Shown piece after piece: positions 37,869-49,935 of a stretch of 64,000 nt of DNA. The notes beneath the pieces are model-generated. The model worked only from the letters and a program-made list of their open reading frames with translations. It made no database searches and was not told the DNA's origin. Source of the stretch: Phymorhynchus buccinoides (taxonomy: Eukaryota > Mollusca > Gastropoda > Neogastropoda > Raphitomidae). Each line of letters opens with the position of its first letter. Within the stretch, counting starts at the first letter, position 1. Made by a program: the position numbers and the translations under genes. Location: positions 33,275,932 through 33,339,931 of the forward strand of contig CM065682.1 in assembly GCA_017654935.2 (NCBI GenBank). Reading direction: 5' to 3'.

Positions 37869-38440
37869 CACACAAACCTCACTTAGTAAAACAAGCAAAA
37901 AATGCTCCTTTTCTAAACGTGTTGAAGGCTGTTTTTAAAACAGTAAACATGCTCTTTTTCGGAAGTTTTGGGTGTGTATCTGAAGGATGTTTTGACACAC
38001 AAGCCTCATTTTGTTTAAAGTATGAATGTGCTCTCTTTTCTGAAGGTTTGAGTGTCTATCTGAAGGCTGTGTTCAACTCAATACACATGCCACTCACCTC
38101 ATTTAGTTGAAATAATATATGTGCTCCCTTTGAAGGCTGTTTTTGTTTGTTGCTAGAAAAGAAGACGGCATCGTTCATGTCTGAGATATCAAGCAGTTGC
38201 CTATTGGAAGAGTCTGGAAGTATTTGTGATGGTTTGGTTCTGGTGAGGATTTGGAATTCTTCTGTAACTTGTCAGTTTTTCTTGTGTAATCTTGTCAACA
38301 TTTGTAACATTTGTTTACTAATTTTGCATAAAGCACTGAAGATGATAGTAAACATTTGGAAAGAAGGTTTTATTGTATTTTTTGTCCCCTCTGGTCTAAT
38401 TATTGATCGATTTTGCGCACAGTGATTTTTTTACCTTGTG
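37869..38440 (+). other. Probable start of 3' UTR
   Basis: No in-frame continuation. The segment contains four degenerate copies of a roughly 85-bp unit (TGTGTATCTGAAGGATG / TGTCTATCTGAAGGCTG; CACAAACCTCA / CACAAGCCTCA). I saw no AATAAA in the first 2 kb after the stop; CATAAA near 38,329 and TATAAA near 39,810 are weak candidates, and the first AATAAA (40,160) lies in a dispersed repeat. The mRNA end cannot be placed. Confidence 0.45.
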
Positions 38441-38760
38441 TTTTAAACTGCATCGTTACATGAATGCTTTCACAATGTAGAGTTCTGGTATCATCAGTAC
38501 TTATTACATGTTGTATGTATGTTTTACGAGGAATTTGAATTCCATGTTGTTGTTTTTTTTGTGGATGTATATTGCCTTTTTCCAGTCTGACTATAATCTT
38601 TTCTGTGCAAACACGTGTACACACTTAGGATGGACAGGTACATAAGCAAGCAAGCAAACACACATACGCACACGCACTCACACAGTCTGGTTTTCAATGG
38701 TGTTTGGAACAGTTTAGTATCATTGTTTCATTTATTTCTGTTGGCATACGTTTGTACAAT

Positions 38761-38956
38761 TAGGCCGGGTTCACATTAGACGCGTAAGTTCCGTACGGAA
38801 AACCCTAAATAAGTGGAAGAAAGAAGGATAAAAGTTTACGCATATAGGGGAAATTCAGACACGTTCGCAAATCTTTTCCCTTCTTTGTTTCACTTATTTA
38901 TGGATTGCGCACGGGTTTCCACATGGAATATCCGCTTATGTGTGTACACGGCCTTA
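38761..38956. mobile_element. Foldback MITE, copy 2
   Basis: Same plan as 11,136-11,323: AAGTTCCGTACGGAAAACCC / AATAAGTGGAAGAAAGAAGG mirrored by CCCTTCTTTGTTTCACTTAT / GCACGGGTTTCCACATGG; outer TAGGCCGGGTTCACA / TGTGTACACGGCCTTA. Confidence 0.75.
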
Positions 38957-39290
38957 CTCATTTAGCTTTTTTTCTAAATTTCTCTTTTAAGATGTTTGTT
39001 GTGTCTGTTTCCTATTTACAGTATTTTCATGCCTGTTATTGTTAGACCGTGAAAGGGGTTTTCTTGCTCGTTTCTTCTTCTTCTTCCTCGATCGCTCAGA
39101 GATTCATTTTTTTTATTAAGACACCCTTTTCTGTATCTATTTTAAAAATGCTGTGTAAAAGATTGAATTTACTCCAATATTGTTTCAAGATAAACATCTT
39201 GGTTGTGTTTCTTCATGTATTTCCTGACACTTGTTTTTGATTTTGAATCAGTTGTCGAGGAGTGTAATTACACAGCTGCTCATCAGCTGA
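38957..39290. other. 3' flank, SINE-tail fragment
   Basis: Mostly unique AT-rich sequence. TTTCTTCTTCTTCTTCCTCG / ATCGCTCAGA at about 39,070 is the reverse complement of the GAGCGATCGAAGAAGAAG tail of the family at 8,062. Confidence 0.45.
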
Positions 39291-39293
39291 CTT

Positions 39294-39600
39294 TTGTTGT
39301 TGTTGTTGTTGGTTTACACTGGCTAAAAGACCACAGAGATCATCCCAACAGTGGAAGCACTTGAACACTATGGTACAAATGCATGAGCTAAGTATGAGAA
39401 CATTATGTGTGAACGTTTTTGATTGCCCCACCACGTGGGCAGCTACACTCCGTCTTCGGGAAATTTGGAGACTGATGATGTTGTGCTAGGAGCTTGTCGT
39501 GGCTAAAGACCATCCCTGCGTAACTATGCATAGCATAACAACATTTTGATGTAGCCTTGGTGTTCTAGCCTATGTCAATTGGTCTGACACAGCCTTAAGT
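39294..39600. mobile_element. (TTG)n-headed dispersed element, uninterrupted copy
   Basis: (TTG)n, then GATCATCCCAACAGTGGAAG, GAACACTATGGTACAAATGC, CCACCACGTGGGCAGC and GATAACAACA-like sequence. All recur in order at 51,816-52,430, where a 286-bp element splits it. The (CAA)n on the minus strand may be a retroposon tail. Confidence 0.75.
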
Positions 39601-40039
39601 TATTCATGTCGTTCCAGCCATATATGTGCGGAATTAATAGATAGCTGTCAATTTGATGCATTTGCTTCAAGGGAAGTAAATCTGTGTGCACACCATACCT
39701 TGGTCACTTCTAAACTCGCTTCACTCCATTAGACCACAATTTTGCCTCTGACTTTGCTTGTGTAGTGGTTTGTTGTGGGAAAACCAATTGGTGTGAAGAG
39801 TTTTTCTATATAAAGTATATATAAAAAACGTCGGATCTACCACTTCCTTATGTCTAAACCCGAAGTAAAAACCTGTAATCTTCTTTCATTTCTCCATTTG
39901 TTTATGTATGTTTTGTTTGTGTGCATGGCTGGAGTGATTTGTGAGGTGGTTTTTTTAGTAATTCAAAATTGTTGCGATGCGAATGAGTTAAGCCAAGGTG
40001 GTGCTGACTTTTAACTTATTATTGGTAAAAGTTGCATGG
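39601..40039. other. Intergenic, nothing recognised
   Basis: AT-rich, no repeat or frame I can support. Confidence 0.4.
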
Positions 40040-40330
40040 ATGCTCCTCCTTTCAGGATGGCCTGAATTGCAGGATTTTTAAATTGCCTAGAGCCGGCGTC
40101 GCCGGACTATGAGAACAACGATTATCTTACACACACAAACACACACACAAACTTTGTACAATAAATGGGCCTTTATAAAGATTTGCTTATTAGCATATAA
40201 GCAAAGGAATGTAGAACTTGTACTAGTCTAGAGGGGTGAATAAAGAGCAGTAAATGTGTGTGTGTGCTGCTCCTGCACTCCCCCGGGCCGCCCCCTTGCA
40301 GGATTTTAAAAAATTTCCAGGAGCAGCCAT
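40040..40330. mobile_element. Dispersed element, copy 2 (partner of 18,085)
   Basis: GCATGGATGCTCCTCCTTTC, AATTGCCTAGAGCCGGCGTC, an (AC)n run, AATAAATGGGCCTTTATAAAG and AATGTAGAACTTGTACTAG follow in the same order as at 18,085-18,385; ends in CCAGGAGCAGCCATG. Confidence 0.75.
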
Positions 40331-41450
40331 GTTAGTTGTTTCTGTGTGAACTGATGTATATCTTGGGACAATACCCAGAGTGCAATGTTTGCATTTTATT
40401 GTTCCTTGTTTTGGTGATTTTCTTTGTGATAAATTAAGTTCTGTTGGTAGATGGTAAGCTTGGTATTCTTTGTGTTCGGATGCGTGTTTGGCAGATAAGG
40501 TTTACCAGAGAAAAATCTGTGGTAAAGTTAACAGATTTTGAACTTGCTTTTTGTGTTCTTTGCCTAACTGACACAATATGGCTTGATGAGTACTGTATTA
40601 TATGGTGGTACGCTTCTCTCAAAGTAAGTCCCCATGCGCCTTGTTATATGACTAACACTATTGTAAGAAATTATTATAACAAAATTGGAATTTTGTGTCA
40701 ATGTTTCAGGTGTGGGCCCTTTAATAATGTGGGCTTTATAATCCAAAAACTATGGTAGTAGATTCTGCAAGAGACTTTACCTCTGTGCTCGCGCGCACAC
40801 ACATACACGCACACGCACATGCACACACACACACACACAGAGTGAAAGAGGGAGAAATGCACACATCCAAACATACAAACTCACATGCGCACACGCACAC
40901 ACGCATACACACAATCTCTCTATCTCTCTCTGTTGTCACATATCACACCAAACGCACAGAATTCAAAGCTTTGATTTGGATTGTGAGCTTGTTGAAAAAA
41001 TTAATCATCTCTTTATTTTCTCTTTTTCTGGTTCGGTTATTTTTATTTCATCATTCCATCTCTTATTATTTCTCTTTCACAATGTGTTTCATATATATAT
41101 GCAGTGTAGATGGCTTCCCCTTTGTATTTGATTGATGTTATGGTTGTTATCAGTTCGTTCATCTTTGCGCAAAATGTAGATCAACAATTCGAGACAAAAC
41201 TGAACATTGTGATACTGTGATGCGTTTATGAATAAATATCAATTATGTTTTTGTGCATAAATAATTTGGATTCTTTGACTGTTGTGCATTTTGTGCATGA
41301 TTGAGCATGTTTGAGAAATATGTAACATTGGGGAGTAAATGGAAAAACATGCACGTACACACATGCAAGCCAAATACAAGTGTGTGCGTGCACATTCACA
41401 AACACAAAAATACTAAATACAGACACATATGCACACACACCCCCCCTTCC
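40331..41450. repeat. Intergenic with CA-rich tracts
   Basis: Unique-looking sequence, then interrupted CA repeats at 40,796-40,920 and 41,350-41,440. No gene supported. Confidence 0.6.
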
Positions 41451-41925
41451 CCCCTTCGTAGAGACACGTTTTTCAAATTGAGATAGAGAGAGAGAGAGAG
41501 AGAGTGAAAAAGAGAATGTGATACTTCGGAGAAAGACACTTATTTCAATTGAGAGAGAGAGAGAAAGGGGGTGGGGGGAGAGAGAGACACAGGGCCAGAG
41601 AGAAAGAGAGAGAGACGCATGCACACATACAATCTAGCGGTGCAGCCAAAAGATGGGTTGGCCTTGGGGACCTCCAACACACGCACATGCATGCACACAC
41701 ACACGTATGCACGCACACGCACACACACACACACACACATAGAATCTAGCATTGCAGCCAAAGGATGGGTTGGCCTTGGGGAACTTCTGCAACAACACAT
41801 GCATGCACACACACACATTCTAGCATTGCAGCCAAGGGATGGGTTGGCCTTGGGGACCTGCAACAACACATGCATGCTCACACATGCATGTACGCACACA
41901 CACACACACACGCGACGAAGTGTCA
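41451..41925. repeat. GA tracts and 75-110 bp minisatellite
   Basis: Two (GA) tracts each preceded by AGAGACACG/GAAAGACAC-like sequence and TTTCAAATTGAG / TTTCAATTGAG. Then three units of TCTAGC(A/G)(T/G)TGCAGCCAA / GGATGGGTTGGCCTTGGGG joined by CACACA and CATGCATGC. Confidence 0.8.
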
Positions 41926-42595
41926 TGTACCCTATATTTAGTATTCTGTTGCCCTTGTTGTATCATGAGACCACAATGTAATTTCCCTTGTTGAGATAGA
42001 TAATAAAGTAATTTTGACTTTGACATACTCGTGTGAGCACAAAGAGTGTGTGCAAGTGCTTGCATGTACATTCACACACAGACACACACACACACACTTA
42101 CACACACACACTTTATTGACTAAGCACAATAGGTTCATTTCAATAAATTATGAGATTTGGGAGAGAGAGAGGACTGGTTAGAGAATGAGGTAGGGAGGAG
42201 GATAAATCGAGGCCTGAACTCGGAGCTTTCTAACAAGCAGTAAATATAAATTGAAAGTTTAACACTACCTATGACCTACGAAAACAACGCCACAATTTTA
42301 TATGGGTCTGTCTGACCATTTGCCTGCTTTGTTGCTGGACATTAAAAGAAACAAAATAGCGCCATTCGTTTTACTTTAGGCATAGGCCAAGTTAAAGAAT
42401 AAAGCGTCGAAAGGGACACTATCAAGGAAGCGATTACTTTCCACAGGCACTATCAGAAAGTTGCGTCCCTTAGCCTGTAAAACTGCACAAAGGAGCAAGA
42501 TAGTGATGTATAAGACTAAGAGTAACCGCTAAATATGAGTTGAAAAACAAACAAAACCACACGCGCTCGCGCACAGAGAGAGAGAGAGAGAGAGA
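41926..42595. other. Intergenic, nothing coding
   Basis: Short CA runs near 42,075-42,110, and AT-rich sequence; possible tail TTGAGATAGATAATAAAGTAA near 41,992. No gene supported. Confidence 0.4.
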
Positions 42596-42677
<82 letters not shown>

Positions 42678-42872
42678 CATTCATTCATTCATTCATTCGC
42701 ATTAATATTAATAACATAATTACGAAGCTTGTTCGCAAATTCATCAAAACCATGGTTAACTTCATATTCTTGGGCATCCATACCTAGGCCTACGTACAGT
42801 CATTCAGGGAAAAAAGCTTGCACAAACATTGGGAGTCTCCCCCCACACCTCTGCGAGCGCACACAGCACATG

Positions 42873-42908
<36 letters not shown>

Positions 42909-42918
42909 TGTGAGTGTG

Positions 42919-42967
<49 letters not shown>

Positions 42968-42990
42968 CGCGCGCGCGCGCGCGCGCGTCA
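42596..42990. repeat. Long CA, TG and CG microsatellites
   Basis: (CA)n 42,597-42,675, (CATT)n just after, (TG)n with TGTGAG interruptions 42,878-42,966, then (GC)n 42,967-42,987. The alternating purine-pyrimidine runs could adopt Z-DNA. Confidence 0.95.
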
Positions 42991-43855
42991 GTGTATGTCT
43001 ACACGCGTGCCTTGGTGTCCAAGCGTCAGTCAGACTCCCCATCCATCTCTCCCTCTTCCATCTCTGCCGAACCCACACATTTTGCCATCCAGCAGGTCCA
43101 CTCCAATAAAATCCCATCGTGGATCAGGAGTTTTATGTCTCAAGCCTGGAACCGTAAATGTCGTCTGGGGGATCCAAGTGGGATTTTAACGACCTCGGGA
43201 ACCGCTTCAGCCAAAACATTATGGATGCGCGTGCAACGACACTGTAACCTTATTTGCCTGGAAGAAGTGATTTCTAACGTGCGCACTTTAACCCAGTCGA
43301 GTGAACTGAAGGGGGGCGACATTGTCGTGCGTTGGTCGGGCATTAGACACGGAACATTTAATTCAACTTTCGTTTTATGTTTGTTGCTGGGAACCTTGCC
43401 TAGCGTCAGCTGTCGTCAAATCTTTTTGGTTGAGAGGGTGGGGGTGTACCAAAGGCAAGGTATCATTTCCACAATGAACAATTCTAGAACTGCCCCCTCT
43501 GATATCTGGCAGTCATTATGATTGTCGGAAACGAAAGATTGACATGCATACTCTCTATGGTTCTACTGTTAGTTCACCATAGTCCAAATTATCGGGCACA
43601 AAGCATTCGACAGAGCGGTAACAAGTGACGTAAATAAGCCTACAGCGTGTTGGGAAATGTTTCATGTTTGACGCCTGATGATTTCTAAATAAAGATCGAC
43701 CCTTTTACAACAACAACAACAACCCAACAACAAACAAAATCCACACCCTTACGGCCGAAGAACTGACCATCAAAATGTGCTCTGAGTGTGGAAGAGACTG
43801 AAAACCAACGAATGCGACGAGCTGCTCTTGGAACAAAAGCCTTTTCCTGAATTAA
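42991..43855. other. Intergenic, no supported gene
   Basis: The 230-aa frame beginning in the TG repeat continues to 43,521 but lacks splice or family signals. Ends in (CAACAA)n near 43,710, possibly a retroposon tail. Confidence 0.4.
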
Positions 43856-43990
43856 AATCCGTTTAACGTCCTCCGGTCTGAAACAGACACATATGGGACA
43901 TTAGTAGATATAAAGATGGTGGGAACGATCCTGGAGGCAATGTCCGGAGGCAGTGCAACTCCAGGGAAGTCCCGAATTTTTAACGATGCA
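43856..43990 (+). mobile_element. Dispersed repeat family R1, copy 1
   Basis: GTCCTCCGGTCTGAAACAG, ACACATATGGGACATTAG, GGTGGGAACGATCCTGGAGG and AAGTCCCGAATTTTT recur at 57,862-57,985 and, reversed, at 61,640-61,775. Confidence 0.75.
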
Positions 43991-44305
43991 GATGTAGTGT
44001 ATGTAACAACTGCAACAGTTGTGCATGCCTTTTCCTGTACCATTGAGTCTTTACTCACGATCATACATTGATGAAGACATGCTGATATTTAATATCTATC
44101 TGAACTTATAAAATACCCAGCCAAATTTCTCTCCTCATATCTTTTAAATAACTTCTAAACAACAAATGTTTATCTATTATCTAAGATATTTCTCAAATCC
44201 TGTCTCATCCCGTGCTGCGCATGTCTTCGTCTTTGACCCACTGTATATGTCACTAATTGCCGATAAACGGCAGGTGGACATTACTGAAAGAAGAAGAAGA
44301 CATGC

Positions 44306-44684
44306 TGTGGCAGCGCAAAATGTTACAACGCGTCAAAATGGTACAGTTGTAACATTTTGACGCCTTGTAACATTTTGCGCGGAAAGTCCTGCGGCAAAAT
44401 GTTACAATTTTGTTAGAATTGTAACATTTTGAGCGAGGCGCCCGGGGCGCCAAGCGCAGTTTGTTGCAATTGTAAAATGTTTGCGCGAGGCGCCCACCTT
44501 TGAAAGTTTTCAATTGTAACATTCTGACGCGTTGCAACATTTTGCCCGGGGCGCAAAACTTTTACAATTCTAACAAAATTGTAACATTTTGCCGCAGGCT
44601 TTCCGTGCAAAATGTTCTAACGCGTCCCCACAAAAAGTTACAATTGTAACATTTTGACGCGTTGTAACATTTTGCGCTGCCACA
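44306..44684. mobile_element. TIR element rich in TTGTAACATTTT, with 5-bp target duplication
   Basis: TGTGGCAGCGCAAAATGTTA ... TAACATTTTGCGCTGCCACA, inverted termini of about 35 bp, flanked by CATGC at 44,301-44,305 and 44,685-44,689. The inside has about ten copies of (T)TGTAACATTTTG in both orientations and GAGGCGCCC / GGGCGCC palindromes. No frame. Confidence 0.85.
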
Positions 44685-44812
44685 CATGCACCATGTTAAC
44701 CGGCGGTGGCCAGTTAAGTCTGCGAGAGCCACTGTTGCCAGGTAATTCCACTACAGTTTAACTAGCCTAATGACCCTCTCAGGACTGGTCAGTTTGGTCA
44801 ACATTATATACA

Positions 44813-45104
44813 GGTTTAGAGTTTACCACCGCTAAGCAAAATCAACATGTTCAGTAGAGTGAAAATCACAAACGTTTACTGGTTTAGAGTTTACCACCGC
44901 TAAACAAAATCAACATGTTCAGTAGAGTGAAAATCACAAACGTTTACAGGTTTAGAGTTTACGTTTACAGGTTTAGAGTTTACCACCGCTAAGCAAAATC
45001 AACATGTTCAGTAGAGTGACAATCACAAACGCTTACAGGTTTAGAGTTTACCACCGCTAAACAAAATGTTCAGTAAAATGTTCAGTAGAGTGAAAATCAC
45101 AAAA
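44813..45104. repeat. 68-bp minisatellite, about 4 units
   Basis: GGTTTAGAGTTTACCACCGC / TAAGCAAAATCAACATGTTC / AGTAGAGTGAAAATCACAAA repeated with small deletions. Confidence 0.9.
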
Positions 45105-45960
45105 TTGTTTCTTTCGATTTACTCATACAATATGAAAGGGTCTTAAATGTTACACGCCTATTATGTATATGATTTTAAACAAATGCATCATCCATTCTTT
45201 TCTCCAGTCACAGTTTTTCTATTCGTGACTTTCTAGGTGGACCTACGACACATAAGCAAACAGAAAAAATAGGCCTATAGTATTTGCACACACACACAAA
45301 ATTGCACCACGCATTATTTTCTCCCTCTCTCTTTGAAATCCTTTAAGTGCTGGGTCTAGTTTCTCTAGATAACGGTCGCCGTGCGAATAACGCTTACGCC
45401 AAAAGGGGCCTAAGAAACTCCGGCTTTAGAAAACGCTTGCGGATGAATATTTGAAGCTCTTGTCTGATTGGTAAAAAAAAGTATTATTTTAACCAAAGTT
45501 TAATGGACCAATCAACAACAAGAAATGTATTCACCCCATGCAAGTCACGTGATAGTTCGCCAAGATATACTTTGGGAGTAGCCACAAAACGTTTGCGACA
45601 AACGTCGGCAAAAGAGGTGTTTCTTAGTACCGTTTTTGCCGATTTGCGCTCACGCTACGTAACGTTAGCCCTTGTGAAAGGTTTCCCGAGAAAGCTCTTC
45701 ATTCAATTCCGTTTTCAAACGACTGCGCTTGATTCTGATTGGTTAGGTTTCTGTGACAGGAAGCCAATGAAATACTGACACTCGAATGTTGTCTTGTGCG
45801 CTTGAGAGCCTTTTTACTCGTTTTATTTGTTTAAACCCTTTCTATTTGTTTATTTTCTATACGAGTGTTGCTGCCCTATTGTGTTTCTTTGTCCTTCTTA
45901 CCCTCCCCACCCCCAGCACACTCCACGTCCCTCTTTTTCTTTGTCTGATTTTGTCCAAAT
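45105..45960. other. Intergenic, unresolved
   Basis: Contains paired AACGCTTACGCCAAAAGG / CGTCGGCAAAAGAGG-like segments suggesting an old foldback between 45,360 and 45,700. The 91-aa frame at 45,503-45,778 overlaps it and is not supported as a gene. Confidence 0.35.
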
Positions 45961-45968
45961 AATAGAAG

Positions 45969-48900
45969 CAGTGTCCAACGTAACAAGGCATTTGAATTGA
46001 GTAGTGTCCAGCGTAGCATAACACTCGAAAGGGGTAGTGTCCAAAGTAATGAAAAAATGATTAGAAATGAGCAGTGTCCAACGCAACATAGCATTAGAAA
46101 GGGACAGTGTCCAACGTAACATAGCATTAGAAAGGGTCAGTGTCCAATGTAACATAGCATTAGAAAGGGACAGTGTCCAATGTAACATAGCATTAGAAAG
46201 GGACAGTGTCCAACGTAACATAGCATTAGAAAGGGTCAGTGTCCAATGTAACATAGCATTAGAAAGGGACAGTGTCCAATGTAACATAGCATTAGAAAGG
46301 GACAGTGTCCAATGTAACATAGCATTAGAAAGGGACAGTGTCCAACGTAACATAGCATTAGAAAGGGACAGTGTCCAATGTAACATAGCATTAGAAAGGG
46401 ACAGTGTCCAACGTAACATAGCATTAGAAAGGGACAGTGTCCAACGTAACATAGCATTAGAAAGGGACAGTTTCCAACGTAACATAGCATTAGAAAGGGA
46501 CAGTGTCCAACGTAACACAGCATTAGAAAGGGACAGTTTCCAACGTAGCATAACACTCGAAAGGGGTAGTGTCCAAAGTAATGAAAAAATGATTAGAAAT
46601 GAGCAGTGTCCAACGCAACATAGCATTAGAAAGGGACAGTGTCCAACGTAACATAGCATTAGAAAGGGTCAGTGTCCAACGTAACATAGCATTAGAAAGG
46701 GACAGTGTCCAATGTAACATAGCATTAGAAAGGGACAGTGTCCAACGTAACATAGCATTAGAAAGGGTCAGTGTCCAATGTAACATAGCATTAGAAAGGG
46801 ACAGTGTCCAATGTAACATAGCATTAGAAAGGGACAGTGTCCAACGTAACATAGCATTAGAAAGGGACAGTGTCCAACGTAACATAGCATTAGAAAGGGA
46901 CAGTGTCCAACGTAACATAGCATTAGAAAGGGACAGTGTCCAACGTAACATAGCATTAGAAAGGGACAGTGTCCAACGTAACATAGCATTAGAAAGGGAC
47001 AGTGTCCAACGTAACATAGCATTAGAAAGGGACAGTGTCCAACGTAACATAGCATTAGAAAGGGACAGTGTCCAACGTAACATAGCATTAGAAAGGGACA
47101 GTGTCCAACGTAACATAGCATTAGAAAGGGACAGTGTCCAACGTAACATAGCATTAGAAAGGGACAGTGTCCAACGTAACATAGCATTAGAAAGGGACAG
47201 TGTCCAACGTAACATAGCATTAGAAAGGGAACAGTGTCCAACGTAACATAGCATTAGAAAGGGACAGTGTCCAACGTGACATAGCATTAGAAAGGGACAG
47301 TGTCCAACGTAACATAGCATTAGAAAGGGGCAGTGTCCAACGTAACATAGCATTAGAAAGGGACAGTTTCCAACGTAACATAGCATTAGAAAGGGGCAGT
47401 GTCCAACGCAACATAGCATTAGAAAGGGACAGTTTCCAACGTGACATAGCATTAGAAAGGGGCAGTGTCCAACGCAACATAGCATTAGAAAGGGGCAGTG
47501 TCCAACGCAACATAGCATTAGAAAGGGACAGTTTCTAACGTAACATAGCATTAGAAAGGGACAGTTTCCAACGTAACATAGCATTAGAAAGGGACAGTGT
47601 CCAACGTAACATAGCATTAGAAAGGGGCAGTTTCCAACGTAACATAGCATTAGAAAGGGGCAGTGTCCAACGTAACATAGCATTAGAAAGGGACAGTTTC
47701 TAAGGTAACATAGCATTAGAAAGGGACAGTTTCCAACGTGACATAGCATTAGAAAGGGACAGTTTCTAAGGTAACATAGCATTAGAAAGGGGCAGTGTCC
47801 AACGCAACATAGCATTAGAAAGAGACAGTTTCCAACGTGACATAGCATTAGAAAGGGGCAGTGTCTAACGTAACCTAGCATTAGAAAGGGACAGTTTCCA
47901 ACGTGACATAGCATTAGAAAGGGACAGTTTCCAACGTGACATAGCATTAGAAAGGGGCAGTGTCTAACGTAACCTAGCATTAGAAAGGGCCAATAGCCAA
48001 CGCAACACAGCGTAAGAAATGGGCAGTTCCGGACGTAACATATCATTAGAAAGGATCCGCGTCCAACATAAAACAGCATTAGAAATGAGCATTGTCCAAC
48101 ATAACATAGCATTAGAAAGGGGCAGTGTCCAAGGAAGGCTAACACGGCAATGTCCAACGTGAACTTAGCATTACATAACCCAGCATTACAAAGGGGGCAG
48201 TGTCCAACGTAACAATGCATTAGAAAGGGGGCAGTGTCCAACGTAACAATGCATTACAAAGGGGCAGTGTCCAACGTAACAATGCATTAGAAAGGGGCAG
48301 TGTCCAAGGAAGGCTAACACGACAATGTCCAACGTGAACTTAGCATACATAGCCCAGCGTTAAAAAGGGGGCAGTGTCCAACGTAACAATGCATTAGAAA
48401 GGGGCAGTGTCCAAGGAAGGCTAACACGACAATGTCCAACGTGAACTTAGCATCACATAATCCAGCGTTAAAAAGGGGGCAGTGTCCAACGTAACAATGC
48501 ATTAGAAAGGGGCAGTGTCCAAGGAAGGCTAACACGACAATGTCCAACGTGAACTTAGCATCACATAACCCAGCGTTAAAAAGGGGGCAGTGTCCAACGT
48601 AACAATGCATTAAAAAGGGGCAGTGTCCAAGGAAGGCTAACACGACAATGTCCAACGTGAACTTAGCATACATAGCCCAGCGTTACAAAGGGGGCAGTGT
48701 CCAACGTAACAATGCATTAGAAAGGGGCAGTGTCCAAGGAAGGCTAACACGACAATGTCCAACGTGAACTTAGCATTACATAAGCCAGCGTTACAAAGGG
48801 GGCAGTGTCCAACATAACATAGCATTAGAAATGAGCATTGTCCAACATAACATAGCATTAGAAATGAGCATTGTCCAACATACCATAGCATTAGAAAGGG

Positions 48901-49935
48901 GCAGTGTCCAAGGAAGGCTAACACGACAATGTCCAACGTGAACTTAGCATTACATAACCCAGCATTACAAAGGGGGCAGTATCCAACGTAACAATGCATT
49001 AGAAAGGGGCAGTGTCCAACATAACATAGCATTAGAAAGGGGCAGTGTCCAAGGAAGGCTAACACAACAATGTCCAACGTGAACTTAGCATTACATAACC
49101 CAGCGTTACAAAGGGGGCAGTGTCCAACATAACATAGCATTAGAAATGAGCATTGTCCAACATAACATAGCATTAGAAAGGGGCAGTGTCCAAGGAAGGC
49201 TAACACGACAATGTCCAACGTGAACTTAGCATTACATAACCCAGCATTACAAAGGGGGCAGTGTCCAACGTAACAATGCATTAGAAAGGGGCAGTGTCCA
49301 ACGTAACAATGCATTACAAAGGGGCAGTGTCCAACGTAACAATGCATTACAAAGGGGCAGTGTCCAACCTAGCAATGCATTAGAAAGGGGCATTGTCCAA
49401 CGTAACAGTGCATTACAAAGGTGCATTGTCCAACGTAACAATGCATTACAAAGGGGCATTGTCCAACCTAGCAATGCATTAGAAAGGGGCAGTGTCCAAC
49501 GTAACAATGCATTAGAAAGGGGCAGTGTCCAACGTAACAATGCATTAGAAAGGGGCATTGTCCAACGTAACAATGCATTAGAAAGGGGCATTGTCCAACG
49601 TAACAATGCATTAGAAAGGGGCATTGTCCAACGTAACAATGCATTAGAAAGGGGCATTGTCCAACGTAACAATGCATTAGAAAGGGGCATTGTCCAACGT
49701 AACAATGCATTAGAAAGGGGCAGTGTCCAACGTAACAATGCATTAGAAAGGGGCAGTGTCCAACGTAACAATGCATTAGAAAGGGGCAGTGTCCAACGTA
49801 ACAATGCATTAGAAAGGGACAGTGTCCAAGGAAGGCTAACACGACAATGTCCAACGTGAATTTAGCATTACATAACCCAGCGTTACAAAGGGGGCAGTGT
49901 CCAACGTAACAATGCATTAGAAAGGGGCATTGTTT
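45969..49935. repeat. 33-bp minisatellite, about 4 kb
   Basis: Unit CAGTGTCCAACGTAACATAG / CATTAGAAAGGGA, about 120 copies. 45,969-48,000 is the simple 33-bp form (with one internal 550-bp block repeated at 46,005 and 46,556). From about 48,120 a higher-order unit of roughly 107-180 bp adds GTCCAAGGAAGGCTAACACG and ACTTAGCATTACATAACCC. From 49,260 the AACAATGCATTA variant dominates. As 33 = 3 x 11, several frames stay open on both strands. Confidence 0.95.

Noticed and set aside
42829..43521. 230-aa plus-strand frame
   Set aside because: Starts in a TG/GC microsatellite (CVCVCV...), with no recognisable domain or splice support.
45503..45778. 91-aa plus-strand frame
   Set aside because: Lies in a region with old inverted-repeat structure; no family resemblance or splice sites I can defend.
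46523..48241. 572-aa minus-strand open frame (and overlapping 150-250-aa frames on both strands)
   Set aside because: It is the 33-bp minisatellite read in an 11-codon register (MLCYVGHCPFL / SVQRNIALERD). Other frames are equally open; no start context, family or splicing.
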